Virus record (IMG/VR): IMGVR_UViG_3300009526_000037
Span: 1-31,159 of that record
From: a virus
Direction: 5' to 3' (one strand)
DNA: 31,159 nucleotides
Every line of letters starts with the position of its first letter. The stretch's first letter is position 1. The position numbers and the translations under genes were made by a program. Shown here piece by piece: positions 19,839-26,994 of this stretch. Under the pieces are notes generated by a model. It had not been told where the DNA came from and searched no databases. It worked only from the letters and a program-made list of their open reading frames with translations.

Positions 19839-19841
19839 ATA
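19834..19841 (+). promoter_or_regulatory. T4-like late promoter motif (GATAAATA) overlapping the giant gene's stop
   Basis: GATAAATAC overlaps the TAA stop of the giant gene (19836-19838) and ends 20 bases before the next ATG at 19862. It matches seven of eight positions of TATAAATA. A second copy of the core, ATAAATA, lies at 19856-19862, against the start codon, but is too close to give a leader. AGGA at 19849-19852 is the likely ribosome binding site. Confidence 0.5.
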
Positions 19842-19861
19842 CAACGACAGGAAAAATAAAT

Positions 19862-20476
19862 ATGACAGATAATTTTAATGATATGAACGGAGTGCTAATT
19901 CAAGGGCATATTAAGATTCATGACCCAGAATCTAATCACACGTACATTGACAAGCGTAATGCAATTCATTATGAAAATATGAGTTTAAGCCTTGCTGAAA
20001 GTATTGGCAACGGTGGCACAGGCTGGATATACGAAATGAGTTTTGGCAACGGTGGAACAAGCGTTGATCCTACAGGTATTATTACATATTTAACACCTAA
20101 CTCAACTGGTACAAATGCTAGTTTATACAGTCAAACACATACAAAGGTTATTGACGACAGGAGTGTAAATAATTTAGATCCTGTTAGAAATAAAATAGAA
20201 ACAAGACATGTAAGCGGTACAAATTATACTGATGTATTAGTAACATGTTTATTAGATTACAGTGAACCAAGTGGTCAAGATGCATACGATACAGCAACAG
20301 ACGGCACAAGTTTATATGTATTTGATGAATTAGGTTTAAAAGCCTATTCTGCAAACGGAACTGGACGACTTCTTACTCATGTTATTTTCCATCCTGTACA
20401 AAAGTCGCTTAATAGACTTATACAGATAGATTATACAGTTAGAGTACAAAGTTTAACTGGTTTTAATGAGGCGTAA
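19862..20476 (+). CDS. Conserved marine T4-like virion structural protein (204 aa)
   Basis: I recognise this as a small protein that recurs near the baseplate/fibre genes of marine T4-like phages, but no exact function is known to me. The markers are the opening DMNGVLIQGHIKIHDPES, then YIDKRNAIHYENMSLSLAES, the glycine-rich IYEMSFGNGGTSVDPTGIIT, and the end THVIFHPVQKSLNRLIQIDY. The sequence is soluble and beta-rich, without signal peptide, membrane segment or enzyme motif. It lies between the giant structural gene and the fibre paralogues, four bases from the next gene, so it may be a connector between baseplate and fibres; that is inference. A T4 counterpart such as gp53 or gp8 cannot be assigned from sequence alone. 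Confidence 0.85.
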   Translation: MTDNFNDMNGVLIQGHIKIHDPESNHTYIDKRNAIHYENMSLSLAESIGNGGTGWIYEMSFGNGGTSVDPTGIITYLTPNSTGTNASLYSQTHTKVIDDRSVNNLDPVRNKIETRHVSGTNYTDVLVTCLLDYSEPSGQDAYDTATDGTSLYVFDELGLKAYSANGTGRLLTHVIFHPVQKSLNRLIQIDYTVRVQSLTGFNEA

Positions 20477-20480
20477 CTAG

Positions 20481-21110
20481 ATGGCTTATACAATATCATA
20501 TACAGATTCTGCAAATAAAGGCACTATTGTTGTAGAGGACCTTACATTAAATACAGAAACATCGTTATCAATTCCTGGAAGAAACACTACAGCATATGGC
20601 TCGGCTATTGCAACTAACTTTCTTCATCTATTAGAAAACTTTGCATTTAATACACAACCAAACAACGGTATTGAAGGCCAATTATGGTACGATAATAACA
20701 CAGGCGCAGAAACACTAAAGGTATATGACGGAACAAATTGGGTATCTGCTGCTGGAATTCAAAAAGCTGTATCTGCACCAGATGTTGCAGCTTCTCAGTT
20801 AGGCGATCTTTGGGTTGATACTGATAACCAGCAACTATATTTATTTTCAGGGTCGGGTTGGGTATTAATTGGACCTGAGTTTAGTGACGGATTAGCAACT
20901 GGCGTTACTCCTACATCAATAATTGGTACCGACAATGTAACATACACATGCATACGGCTTGATGTACTATCAAAGCCTGCAGCTATTATTTCAACATCGG
21001 CATTTACCCCAAAAACTGCCATATCAGGATTTGTAACATTATCCCCTGGTGTTAATTTAAGTAGTGTTAATATTGCCGGAGCAGGATTTTTAAAATATAG
21101 AGGAACGTGA
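20481..21110 (+). CDS. Fibre paralogue 1, N-terminal part, ended by an in-frame TGA
   Basis: This 209-aa product carries the N-terminal module shared with the genes at 22505 and 24460: LLENFAFNTQP, GIEGQLWYD, LKVYDGTNW, GDLWVDTDNQQLYLFSGSGW and LIGPEF. The frame stops at TGA 21108-21110, but the same frame continues open to 22505 with clear fibre sequence, so this is the front of a 674-codon gene. The stop sits in KYRGT*EKAESL. The paralogues read YWGTADSATSL and YWGTSSNALKL there, so an Ala or Ser is expected. TCA to TGA is one base change, which fits a point mutation, a sequencing error or a read-through site. GAGG at 20468-20471 serves the ATG. If translation ends here, the protein has an attachment-type module but no tip. 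Confidence 0.75.
   Translation: MAYTISYTDSANKGTIVVEDLTLNTETSLSIPGRNTTAYGSAIATNFLHLLENFAFNTQPNNGIEGQLWYDNNTGAETLKVYDGTNWVSAAGIQKAVSAPDVAASQLGDLWVDTDNQQLYLFSGSGWVLIGPEFSDGLATGVTPTSIIGTDNVTYTCIRLDVLSKPAAIISTSAFTPKTAISGFVTLSPGVNLSSVNIAGAGFLKYRGT
21108..21110 (+). other. In-frame TGA within fibre paralogue 1
   Basis: The TGA interrupts a frame that is open on both sides (20481-22505) and encodes matching fibre sequence before and after. TGA ends the gene at 28433-28435 elsewhere in this window, so it is probably a true stop in this phage. The next bases are GAA. No stem-loop just downstream stood out by eye. Confidence 0.85.
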
Positions 21111-22505
21111 GAAAAAGCAGAAAGTTTAGTAATTGCAGGAAAAGATATTCCTGGAGCAAACTTTTTAAGAAGCGATATAGTAAGCACATCAAACTTTCCA
21201 ATTAATGTTCAAAACAATTCAGGAATAAATTTTGGACTAAATGCAGAATTAAATATTGGCATTGAAGGTTCGGCGGCCGTTGTGCAACACCAAATTGATG
21301 GATCTAGTATTGATGTTAAAGTAAAGAACAGTGGAGTTTTATCTACAGTTTTGCGTATTGATTCAAATTTAAGATTAGGTGTTAATAATACTGCACCAGA
21401 TGAAGCATTAGACGTAACGGGCAATATTAAATCTAGCGGAACAGCAGTTATAAATTCTACTACAGAAAGCGAAACTATTAGCACAGGTAGTATAGTAGCT
21501 AAGGGTGGCCTTGGAATTGCAAAGAATATATGGGCCGGCGGAACATTAAATGTTGCAGGTACTGCTACGCTAAGAGATTTAATGCCAGCTTTACATAATA
21601 CGCATAGTTTAGGTACAGATGCAATTAAATGGAAAAATATTTATTCTACAGCATTTACTGGTAACTTAGTAGGAAACGTAAGTGGAACAGTATCTGGTAG
21701 AGCAGGCTCTGCAGATAAGCTAACATCTGCAACAACGTTTGAACTAACAGGTGATGTAACTGCAGCAGCATTTACGTTTGACGGACAAACAGGCGGTTCA
21801 ACAAAATCATTTGCAGCTACTATTAGTAATACAATTATTGGCGGTAAATCAGAATTAACATCTTCGCAAGCAGATGACGAATTTTTGTTAAATCGAGTTA
21901 CTGGTGCAACTGGCCTTGCAAAAATATCAAGATCAAGTTTATTTTCAGCAGTGCCAACTAACCCAGCTGGCGTAATGATGGCATATGGTGGCCTAGCTTC
22001 TCCGGAAAATTGGTTATTTTGTGATGGTACAGAAGTTAGAATTTCTGATTATGCATTACTTTACGCAGCAATTGGATTTAACTTTGGAGCAGAAGCGTCA
22101 GTAACAACTGGCTTTTTTAAAGTTCCTGACTTACGAGGAAGATCAGCTGTTGGTAAAGATAACATGGGCGGCACTAGTGCTAATACTATAACAGATGAAT
22201 CAGCAGATGTTATGGGGTCACAAGACGGACAAGAAAATATAAACATTGCTATTACTAACTTACCAGATCACAAACACGATCTAAAAGGTGATGCTCTTAC
22301 ACAATTTTATGCTATTAATGATTTAAGTGCTGCAACAACAGACACTGGTGCATTTAGAGGCGATGGCCCCTCAGCAAGTAACGGAGGACAATATTTGCCA
22401 AATAGTGGAGGTATTGAGTCTGATTCGGCTGTTGGACAACCATTAAATTTAATGAATCCGCATTTGATTATTAATTATATCATCTACACAGGGAAAAGTT
22501 CATAA
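21111..22505 (+). CDS. Fibre paralogue 1, C-terminal part with phage tail collar domain
   Basis: This is the downstream half of the gene split at 21108-21110. The frame opens directly after the TGA (EKAESLVIAGKDIPGANFLR). The first possible internal start is a GTG at 21282 without a good ribosome binding site, so separate expression is doubtful. The middle has trimer-fibre sequence, LRIDSNLRLGVNNTAPDEAL and GNIKSSGTAVINST, then SLGTDAIKWKNIYSTAFTGN. The last 170 residues are a phage tail collar domain: NPAGVMMAYGGLASPENWLF, CDGTEVRISDY, FKVPDLRGRSAVGKDNMGG, then TNLPDHKHDL and MNPHLIINYIIYTGK. HKH recalls the metal-binding HxH of T4 gp12, the short fibre that binds host lipopolysaccharide. 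It is thus the likely receptor-contacting half. Its stop overlaps the next start by one base. Confidence 0.8.
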   Translation, partial: EKAESLVIAGKDIPGANFLRSDIVSTSNFPINVQNNSGINFGLNAELNIGIEGSAAVVQHQIDGSSIDVKVKNSGVLSTVLRIDSNLRLGVNNTAPDEALDVTGNIKSSGTAVINSTTESETISTGSIVAKGGLGIAKNIWAGGTLNVAGTATLRDLMPALHNTHSLGTDAIKWKNIYSTAFTGNLVGNVSGTVSGRAGSADKLTSATTFELTGDVTAAAFTFDGQTGGSTKSFAATISNTIIGGKSELTSSQADDEFLLNRVTGATGLAKISRSSLFSAVPTNPAGVMMAYGGLASPENWLFCDGTEVRISDYALLYAAIGFNFGAEASVTTGFFKVPDLRGRSAVGKDNMGGTSANTITDESADVMGSQDGQENINIAITNLPDHKHDLKGDALTQFYAINDLSAATTDTGAFRGDGPSASNGGQYLPNSGGIESDSAVGQPLNLMNPHLIINYIIYTGKSS

Positions 22506-24421
22506 TGAGTTACAGAATTAATAAAACAAACGGCGACTTATTAGTTGACTTAGTAGACGGGCAAATTAATACAACATCAACTAACTTAACATTAGTAGGT
22601 AGAAATTATGCAGGCTTTGGCGAATCTATTAATGAAAATTTTGTAAAATTATTAGAAAACTTTTCTGGAACTGTTGCTCCTGGAACTCCAATAACAGGCC
22701 AACTATGGTTTGATACTACGGGCCAACGGTTACAAGTCTACAACGGAACTTCTTTTAAATCAGCAGGTGGTCCAATTGTTTCAACAACACAGCCAACAAT
22801 GGTATCCGGTGACCTTTGGATAGACAGTCTAAATAATCAATTACACTTTTACGATGGAACAGATCTAGTATTAGTAGGACCTGAATATCAAGCAGGACAA
22901 CAAAAAACAGGATTTGAAACACAGTCAGTTGTTGACTCGGTTAACGTTACAAAGACTGCATTAAAACTTTTTATAGCAGGTGTATTAGTAGGTGTATTTG
23001 CAGATAGTCAGTACTATGTAGAACTTGTAAATGGTATTCCAGGATATCCACAAGATACAAATGATACACAAACTCCAAAAAGACAATTATACAAAAAAGG
23101 ATTTAATCCTGTTAGTTCGTTAGATTTTAAATATTGGGGTACAGCGGATTCAGCTACGTCATTAATTAATGCGGCCGGCACAAAATTTACTACAACTAGT
23201 TTTATGAGTGCAGTTGGAGAAACACAAACAACTGGCAAGGTATCAATTAAAAATCCAGCAGGATTGGCTATTGGCGTTGGAGATATTGAATACGGCGTGT
23301 TAAAAGTTAATTCTGGCACTAACCAAATAGAATTAGAAGCTCAACAGGCTAACACTGATATTAATTTAAAAATAAGAGAAGGTAATGCTTACATTTCAGG
23401 AATATTTGTTGATGCAACAAATAAACGAGTTGGTATAATTAATGATACTCCAACTGTTGAACTTGATGTAACTGGAGCAGGAAAGTTTTCAAGTCACTTA
23501 ACAGTTGGCGGAAACTTGTTAGTAAGCGGAGATACAACATATTTAAATACGTCAACGTTACGTGTTGAAGATAAAAATATAGAATTAGGTATACAAGATG
23601 ATAGTACAGTTGGTGCTGATGCAGTAATTGACGGTGGTGGAATTATTTTAAAATCGTCGGACGGCGACAAAGAACTTTCTTGGGTAAACGCAACTGATAG
23701 TTGGACATTTAATCAAGATCTAAATTTAACAACTAGTAGTCTTAATGCAGATCCTGCTTATAAAATTGATGGAACAATAGTTTTAAGTAAAACAGAACTT
23801 GCATCAACTGTTACAACAGCAACGGGCTTGGTTAATATCGGAACATTGGGTGCTCTTGATATTGACAATCTTAATTTTAACGGATCTACAATTACTGCAA
23901 CAGGTGGCGGCCTTAATATTACTACTGCTGGCGACATAGCAGTTAACACACAGAAAATTATAGGTGTAGCTGATCCAACAGCAGCTCAAGGAGTTGCTAC
24001 AAAGAATTATGTAGATACACAGATTGATTCTGATAATGTTGGAATCAACTTAGATATTACGGGATTTTCAAATCCCAATGCAGGCGGCGTGAGTAACGGC
24101 CCAATAAATGATGTTATTGCAGTACTGAACACATTATATCCTGCAGCTACAAAGAACGGAGCACAAGCTAGGGTACATTGTACTAACTATGCAGGAGCAA
24201 GTATTGTAATTAGTCAAGCACTACTAGCTGGTGCATTAAATAAGTCATATGTAGCAGTTGATAAAGACAACGTATCATCAACACAGTCGGTAATGTCAGA
24301 TCTTGCAGTAGCAGCTGCAGGTGTGTCAGGATCGGCAACAATTACACCAACAAGATATACTATGATTTTTACTAGTAATGGTTCTGCTTGGTCACATGCA
24401 AGTACGAGTAGTTATCCATAA
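22505..24421 (+). CDS. Fibre paralogue 2 (638 aa)
   Basis: The N-terminal 140 residues repeat the module of its neighbours: NYAGFGESINENFVKLLENF, ITGQLWFDTTGQRLQVYNGT, GDLWIDSLNNQLHFYDGT and LVGPEY. The FKYWGTADSATSL link follows. The centre has fibre sequence of the kind found in trimeric phage fibres: RVGIINDTPTVELDVTG, the segment TTYLNTSTLRVEDKNIELG, and KIIGVADPTAAQGVATKNYV. The C-terminal end (about residues 510-638) differs from both neighbours and closes with IFTSNGSAWSHASTSSYP. I recognise no collar domain or autoproteolytic domain in it. It is probably a tail or baseplate-associated fibre with its own tip; the ligand is unknown. The ATG overlaps the upstream stop by one base, which suggests coupled translation from the interrupted paralogue. 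Confidence 0.85.
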   Translation: MSYRINKTNGDLLVDLVDGQINTTSTNLTLVGRNYAGFGESINENFVKLLENFSGTVAPGTPITGQLWFDTTGQRLQVYNGTSFKSAGGPIVSTTQPTMVSGDLWIDSLNNQLHFYDGTDLVLVGPEYQAGQQKTGFETQSVVDSVNVTKTALKLFIAGVLVGVFADSQYYVELVNGIPGYPQDTNDTQTPKRQLYKKGFNPVSSLDFKYWGTADSATSLINAAGTKFTTTSFMSAVGETQTTGKVSIKNPAGLAIGVGDIEYGVLKVNSGTNQIELEAQQANTDINLKIREGNAYISGIFVDATNKRVGIINDTPTVELDVTGAGKFSSHLTVGGNLLVSGDTTYLNTSTLRVEDKNIELGIQDDSTVGADAVIDGGGIILKSSDGDKELSWVNATDSWTFNQDLNLTTSSLNADPAYKIDGTIVLSKTELASTVTTATGLVNIGTLGALDIDNLNFNGSTITATGGGLNITTAGDIAVNTQKIIGVADPTAAQGVATKNYVDTQIDSDNVGINLDITGFSNPNAGGVSNGPINDVIAVLNTLYPAATKNGAQARVHCTNYAGASIVISQALLAGALNKSYVAVDKDNVSSTQSVMSDLAVAAAGVSGSATITPTRYTMIFTSNGSAWSHASTSSYP

Positions 24422-24425
24422 TGTT

Positions 24426-24433
24426 GATAAATA
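24426..24433 (+). promoter_or_regulatory. T4-like late promoter motif (GATAAATA) before fibre paralogue 3
   Basis: GATAAATAC lies in the 38-base spacer, ending 26 bases before the ATG at 24460. The nine-base string is identical to the one before the gene at 19862. AGGGG at 24445-24449 and a run of nine A follow. Confidence 0.55.
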
Positions 24434-24459
24434 CTTTAAATATTAGGGGTTAAAAAAAA

Positions 24460-25986
24460 ATGGCATATACGATTGACAAATATAATAATACTCAGCTTAC
24501 AGTTGTCGCAGACGGTACCATTGACCAAACAACTGATTTAAAATTAGTTGGTAAAAATTATGCTGGATACGGAGAAATACAAAATGAAAATTTTGTATTC
24601 TTATTAGAAAACTTTTCCGGAGCATCAGCTCCTCCAAAAGCAATTTCAGGGCAAATTTGGTTTGATAGTTCGACAAGAAAGTTAAAATTTTATGATGGAA
24701 CTAAATTCCGTACTACCGGTGGAGCAGAAGTAAGTGCCACACAACCTGCAGGATTAACTGAAGGTGATTTTTGGTGGGATACATCTAATGAACAACTATA
24801 TGCATTCAACGGCACAACATTTGTACTAGTTGGCCCGCAAGATGCAGGTTCTCTTTTAACACAATGGAAGAGTGATACAATTAACGATAATACAGGCGCT
24901 TCACGTTCAATAATAAAAGCTATTATTAACGATGAAGTTGTAATGATTGTATCTAATCAAACATTTACAATTGATTCAACAGATGTAACAAACGCTGTTA
25001 CTGGGTTTGATATTATTAAAGAAGGCATGACGCTAAAAAATACTGTTAATTCAACGGGCGGTGTTACTTCAACTAACTTTATATATTGGGGAACTTCCTC
25101 TAATGCATTAAAACTTGGAGGTGTTGATGCAGCAAACTTTATTCAAGTAGGTGATGCAAACTTTACAAGTTTAGCAGAATTTGCAGACATAGGTATTGCT
25201 GTTGGCGATTCAAATGATCTTAGAATTAAGATTGAAAACGGTAATGAAGCAGTTATTGCTAATGAAGTAGGCACACTTATTAGCATTAGGGCAAAAAATT
25301 CATTAGGTGTAATTAAGAATCCTTTAAAAATTTACGCAAACTCGGTTATTCCAGGATTAGCTGCTGATAATGTTTCTACTGAAGCAGTAACTTTAGGTAC
25401 AACTGATCATTTGTTTAGTAACGTGTATGCTACTAACTTTACAGGAACAGCAGAAAAAGCAACTAGTATAATAGTTGACGGAACTAATAGAGTAGGAGCA
25501 GAGTCTGCTACCTCTGGAACAATAGTTGCAAGAACAGCTGCATCTGAAGTTATTAATACACAAACAATTCCGGCAGGATCAGTTAAAGCAAATTACTTTG
25601 TTGGTATTTCAACTCAAGCACAGTATGCTGACTTAGCAGAAAAATATACAACAGCTGAAGACCATCCAGTAGGAACTGCAATGGCTATTTGTACCGATCC
25701 ACATCACGAAGCAGGTCCGGCATCAGGCAACGATATAAGTATCGGAGTAGTGTCAGACTCTCCAGCATATCTAATGAATGCTGAAAGTGAAGGTCAAATA
25801 ATTGGATTAAAAGGTCGAGTGCCTATTCGTATTATTGGATCAGTAGAAAAGGGTAATCAGGTATTTGTAGGAGAAAACGGTGTATGCCAATCAGCTAACT
25901 CAGAAGGAAAGCAATGCGTTGGCATTGCATTAGAGTCCAATAATGAAGAAGGTGAGAAGCTGGTCGAATGTGTATTAAAAGTATAA
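24460..25986 (+). CDS. Fibre paralogue 3 with DLAEKY-type C-terminal domain (508 aa)
   Basis: The N-terminal module again matches its neighbours: LVGKNYAGYGEIQNENFVFL, ISGQIWFDSSTRKLKFYDGT, GDFWWDTSNEQLYAFNGT and LVGPQD, followed by the link IYWGTSSNALKLGGVDAANF. A short fibre part includes AVTLGTTDHLFSNVYATNF. The C-terminal 125 residues begin STQAQYADLAEKYTTAEDHP and continue with IGVVSDSPAYLMNAESEGQI, LKGRVPIRIIGSVEKGNQVF and QCVGIALESNNEEGEKLVEC. This domain is widespread at the ends of marine T4-like fibre and structural proteins and is beta-rich. Whether it cleaves itself, as some related phage end domains do, cannot be told from the sequence. It has its own late-promoter-like motif, so it may be expressed separately from paralogues 1 and 2. 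Confidence 0.88.
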   Translation: MAYTIDKYNNTQLTVVADGTIDQTTDLKLVGKNYAGYGEIQNENFVFLLENFSGASAPPKAISGQIWFDSSTRKLKFYDGTKFRTTGGAEVSATQPAGLTEGDFWWDTSNEQLYAFNGTTFVLVGPQDAGSLLTQWKSDTINDNTGASRSIIKAIINDEVVMIVSNQTFTIDSTDVTNAVTGFDIIKEGMTLKNTVNSTGGVTSTNFIYWGTSSNALKLGGVDAANFIQVGDANFTSLAEFADIGIAVGDSNDLRIKIENGNEAVIANEVGTLISIRAKNSLGVIKNPLKIYANSVIPGLAADNVSTEAVTLGTTDHLFSNVYATNFTGTAEKATSIIVDGTNRVGAESATSGTIVARTAASEVINTQTIPAGSVKANYFVGISTQAQYADLAEKYTTAEDHPVGTAMAICTDPHHEAGPASGNDISIGVVSDSPAYLMNAESEGQIIGLKGRVPIRIIGSVEKGNQVFVGENGVCQSANSEGKQCVGIALESNNEEGEKLVECVLKV

Positions 25987-26011
25987 ACACAAATGTATAT
26001 AGGATTTTATT

Positions 26012-26920
26012 ATGGTTGATGTAGCCGCCCTGCAAGTTATTACAGCTGCAACTTTTAACGGATTACAAAGTAGAATAGAAAATGTCCTAGGATCAGGCTT
26101 TACTGATACCGGTTACGGCCAAACGCCTAGTAGTTCTATTGTTGCTGTTAATACATTAATAACTGCAACACATGTAGATAATCTTAGATCTGATATTAAT
26201 AAATGTCGCACCCATCAAACTGGATCAACATCTACACTTGGCGATGTAGTAGCTACAGACAGAATTGGTGCAACCGCATCTATTTCTAAAGACGGAACAA
26301 CAGATACTTCCAAAGGTATAAATGATTATTTGGCTGAGGTTGCTAACCTTGAAGGTGATAAGCAATTATGTAGTGACACCCAAGCATCTATTGAAGCAGC
26401 AATTTCAAGTACACGTTCAACGCCGTGGAACGGTACTATTATTCATACATTCTCAGCAACGTTTTCGTCAGCTGATGCAAGAAGACATTTTTTTAATGCT
26501 GGCGGAGAAATTAGAATTACAGGACAGTTGTCAAATGGTTCTAACGCTAAAGATTCAGACTGGGCAAATATGTTAGCTGCTATAGGCACAATAAAAATTG
26601 GATCTCATGCAACTACACAAACAGGATCAGGATCAGGAACAGCAATTGGAAATTATGAATTAACGGCTACGTCACAACGAATATTCCATAAATTAGGCGT
26701 TGCATATCAATATGATGATAATATATATATTGTTAATGCAAAAACATTGGCAGATAATGTTATTCAAATTGAGATACAATATCAAGATATCCATCCAAAC
26801 GGCGCAGGCGTAGATCCTAATATAACAGGAACAATCGTTAGTGCAATCACTCAAAGAAGAGCATCGGGTTCATCTGTTACAACACCATCACCAACTTATA
26901 CTAATATTGTAACTTTCTAA
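26012..26920 (+). CDS. Uncharacterised virion protein, tandem paralogue A (302 aa)
   Basis: I cannot assign a function. The protein shares its whole plan with the next gene: an N-terminal part with FNGLQSRIENVLGSG and a GYGQ turn, NLRSDINKCRTHQTGS, a linker, and a C-terminal half around DARRHFFNAGGEIRITG, then DWANMLAAIGTIKIG, ending in beta strands (NVIQIEIQYQDIHPNGAG). The RRHFFN(A/T)GGEIR core is the best-conserved part; it occurs, as far as I recall, in tail-region proteins of marine T4-like phages. There is no signal peptide or membrane segment. The context, after the fibre genes and with the same codon use, suggests a structural or fibre-associated role. The ribosome binding site is weak (AGGA at 26000-26003), and the start is supported by homology of MVDVAALQVITAATFN with MVSVGSNVATTEYNN of the paralogue. 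Confidence 0.82.
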   Translation: MVDVAALQVITAATFNGLQSRIENVLGSGFTDTGYGQTPSSSIVAVNTLITATHVDNLRSDINKCRTHQTGSTSTLGDVVATDRIGATASISKDGTTDTSKGINDYLAEVANLEGDKQLCSDTQASIEAAISSTRSTPWNGTIIHTFSATFSSADARRHFFNAGGEIRITGQLSNGSNAKDSDWANMLAAIGTIKIGSHATTQTGSGSGTAIGNYELTATSQRIFHKLGVAYQYDDNIYIVNAKTLADNVIQIEIQYQDIHPNGAGVDPNITGTIVSAITQRRASGSSVTTPSPTYTNIVTF

Positions 26921-26923
26921 TAA

Positions 26924-26936
26924 AGTCAGTAAGACT
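26924..26936 (+). other. Small hairpin after paralogue A
   Basis: AGTC AGTAA GACT forms a four-base-pair stem with a five-base loop, three bases after the stop codon. It aligns with the hairpin at 28018-28030. It lacks a following T-run and is too short for a strong terminator; a role in mRNA processing or attenuation is possible. Confidence 0.4.
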
Positions 26937-26956
26937 GTCAAGTAGTAGTTCCTTTG

Positions 26957-26964
26957 AATAAATA
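26957..26964 (+). promoter_or_regulatory. T4-like late promoter motif (AATAAATA) before paralogue B
   Basis: GAATAAATAC lies in the 74-base spacer and ends 30 bases before the ATG at 26995. It keeps the ATAAATA core and the trailing C of the motifs at 19834 and 24426. GGAG at 26981-26984 is the likely ribosome binding site. Confidence 0.5.
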
Positions 26965-26994
26965 CAATGTAGATAATAACGGAGTTTTATAAGT

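Noticed and set aside
21108-21110. TGA reassigned to an amino acid in this phage.
   Set aside because: Only one internal TGA was seen in more than 29 kb of coding sequence, and TGA serves as the natural stop of the gene ending at 28435, in a typical ATGA overlap.
21282-22505. An independent gene starting with GTG at 21282.
   Set aside because: The same frame is open from 21111 with fibre-like sequence in between, and no good ribosome binding site precedes the GTG. It is better read as the rear half of the split fibre gene.
25987-26011. A promoter in the spacer before the gene at 26012 (TATAAACA, TATATAGG).
   Set aside because: Neither string keeps the ATAAATA core and no -35 box is present. 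AT-rich chance matches are expected here.
26924-26936. Strong rho-independent terminators after the tandem paralogues.
   Set aside because: The stems have only four base pairs and no clean T-run follows, so they are recorded as hairpins of unknown role.
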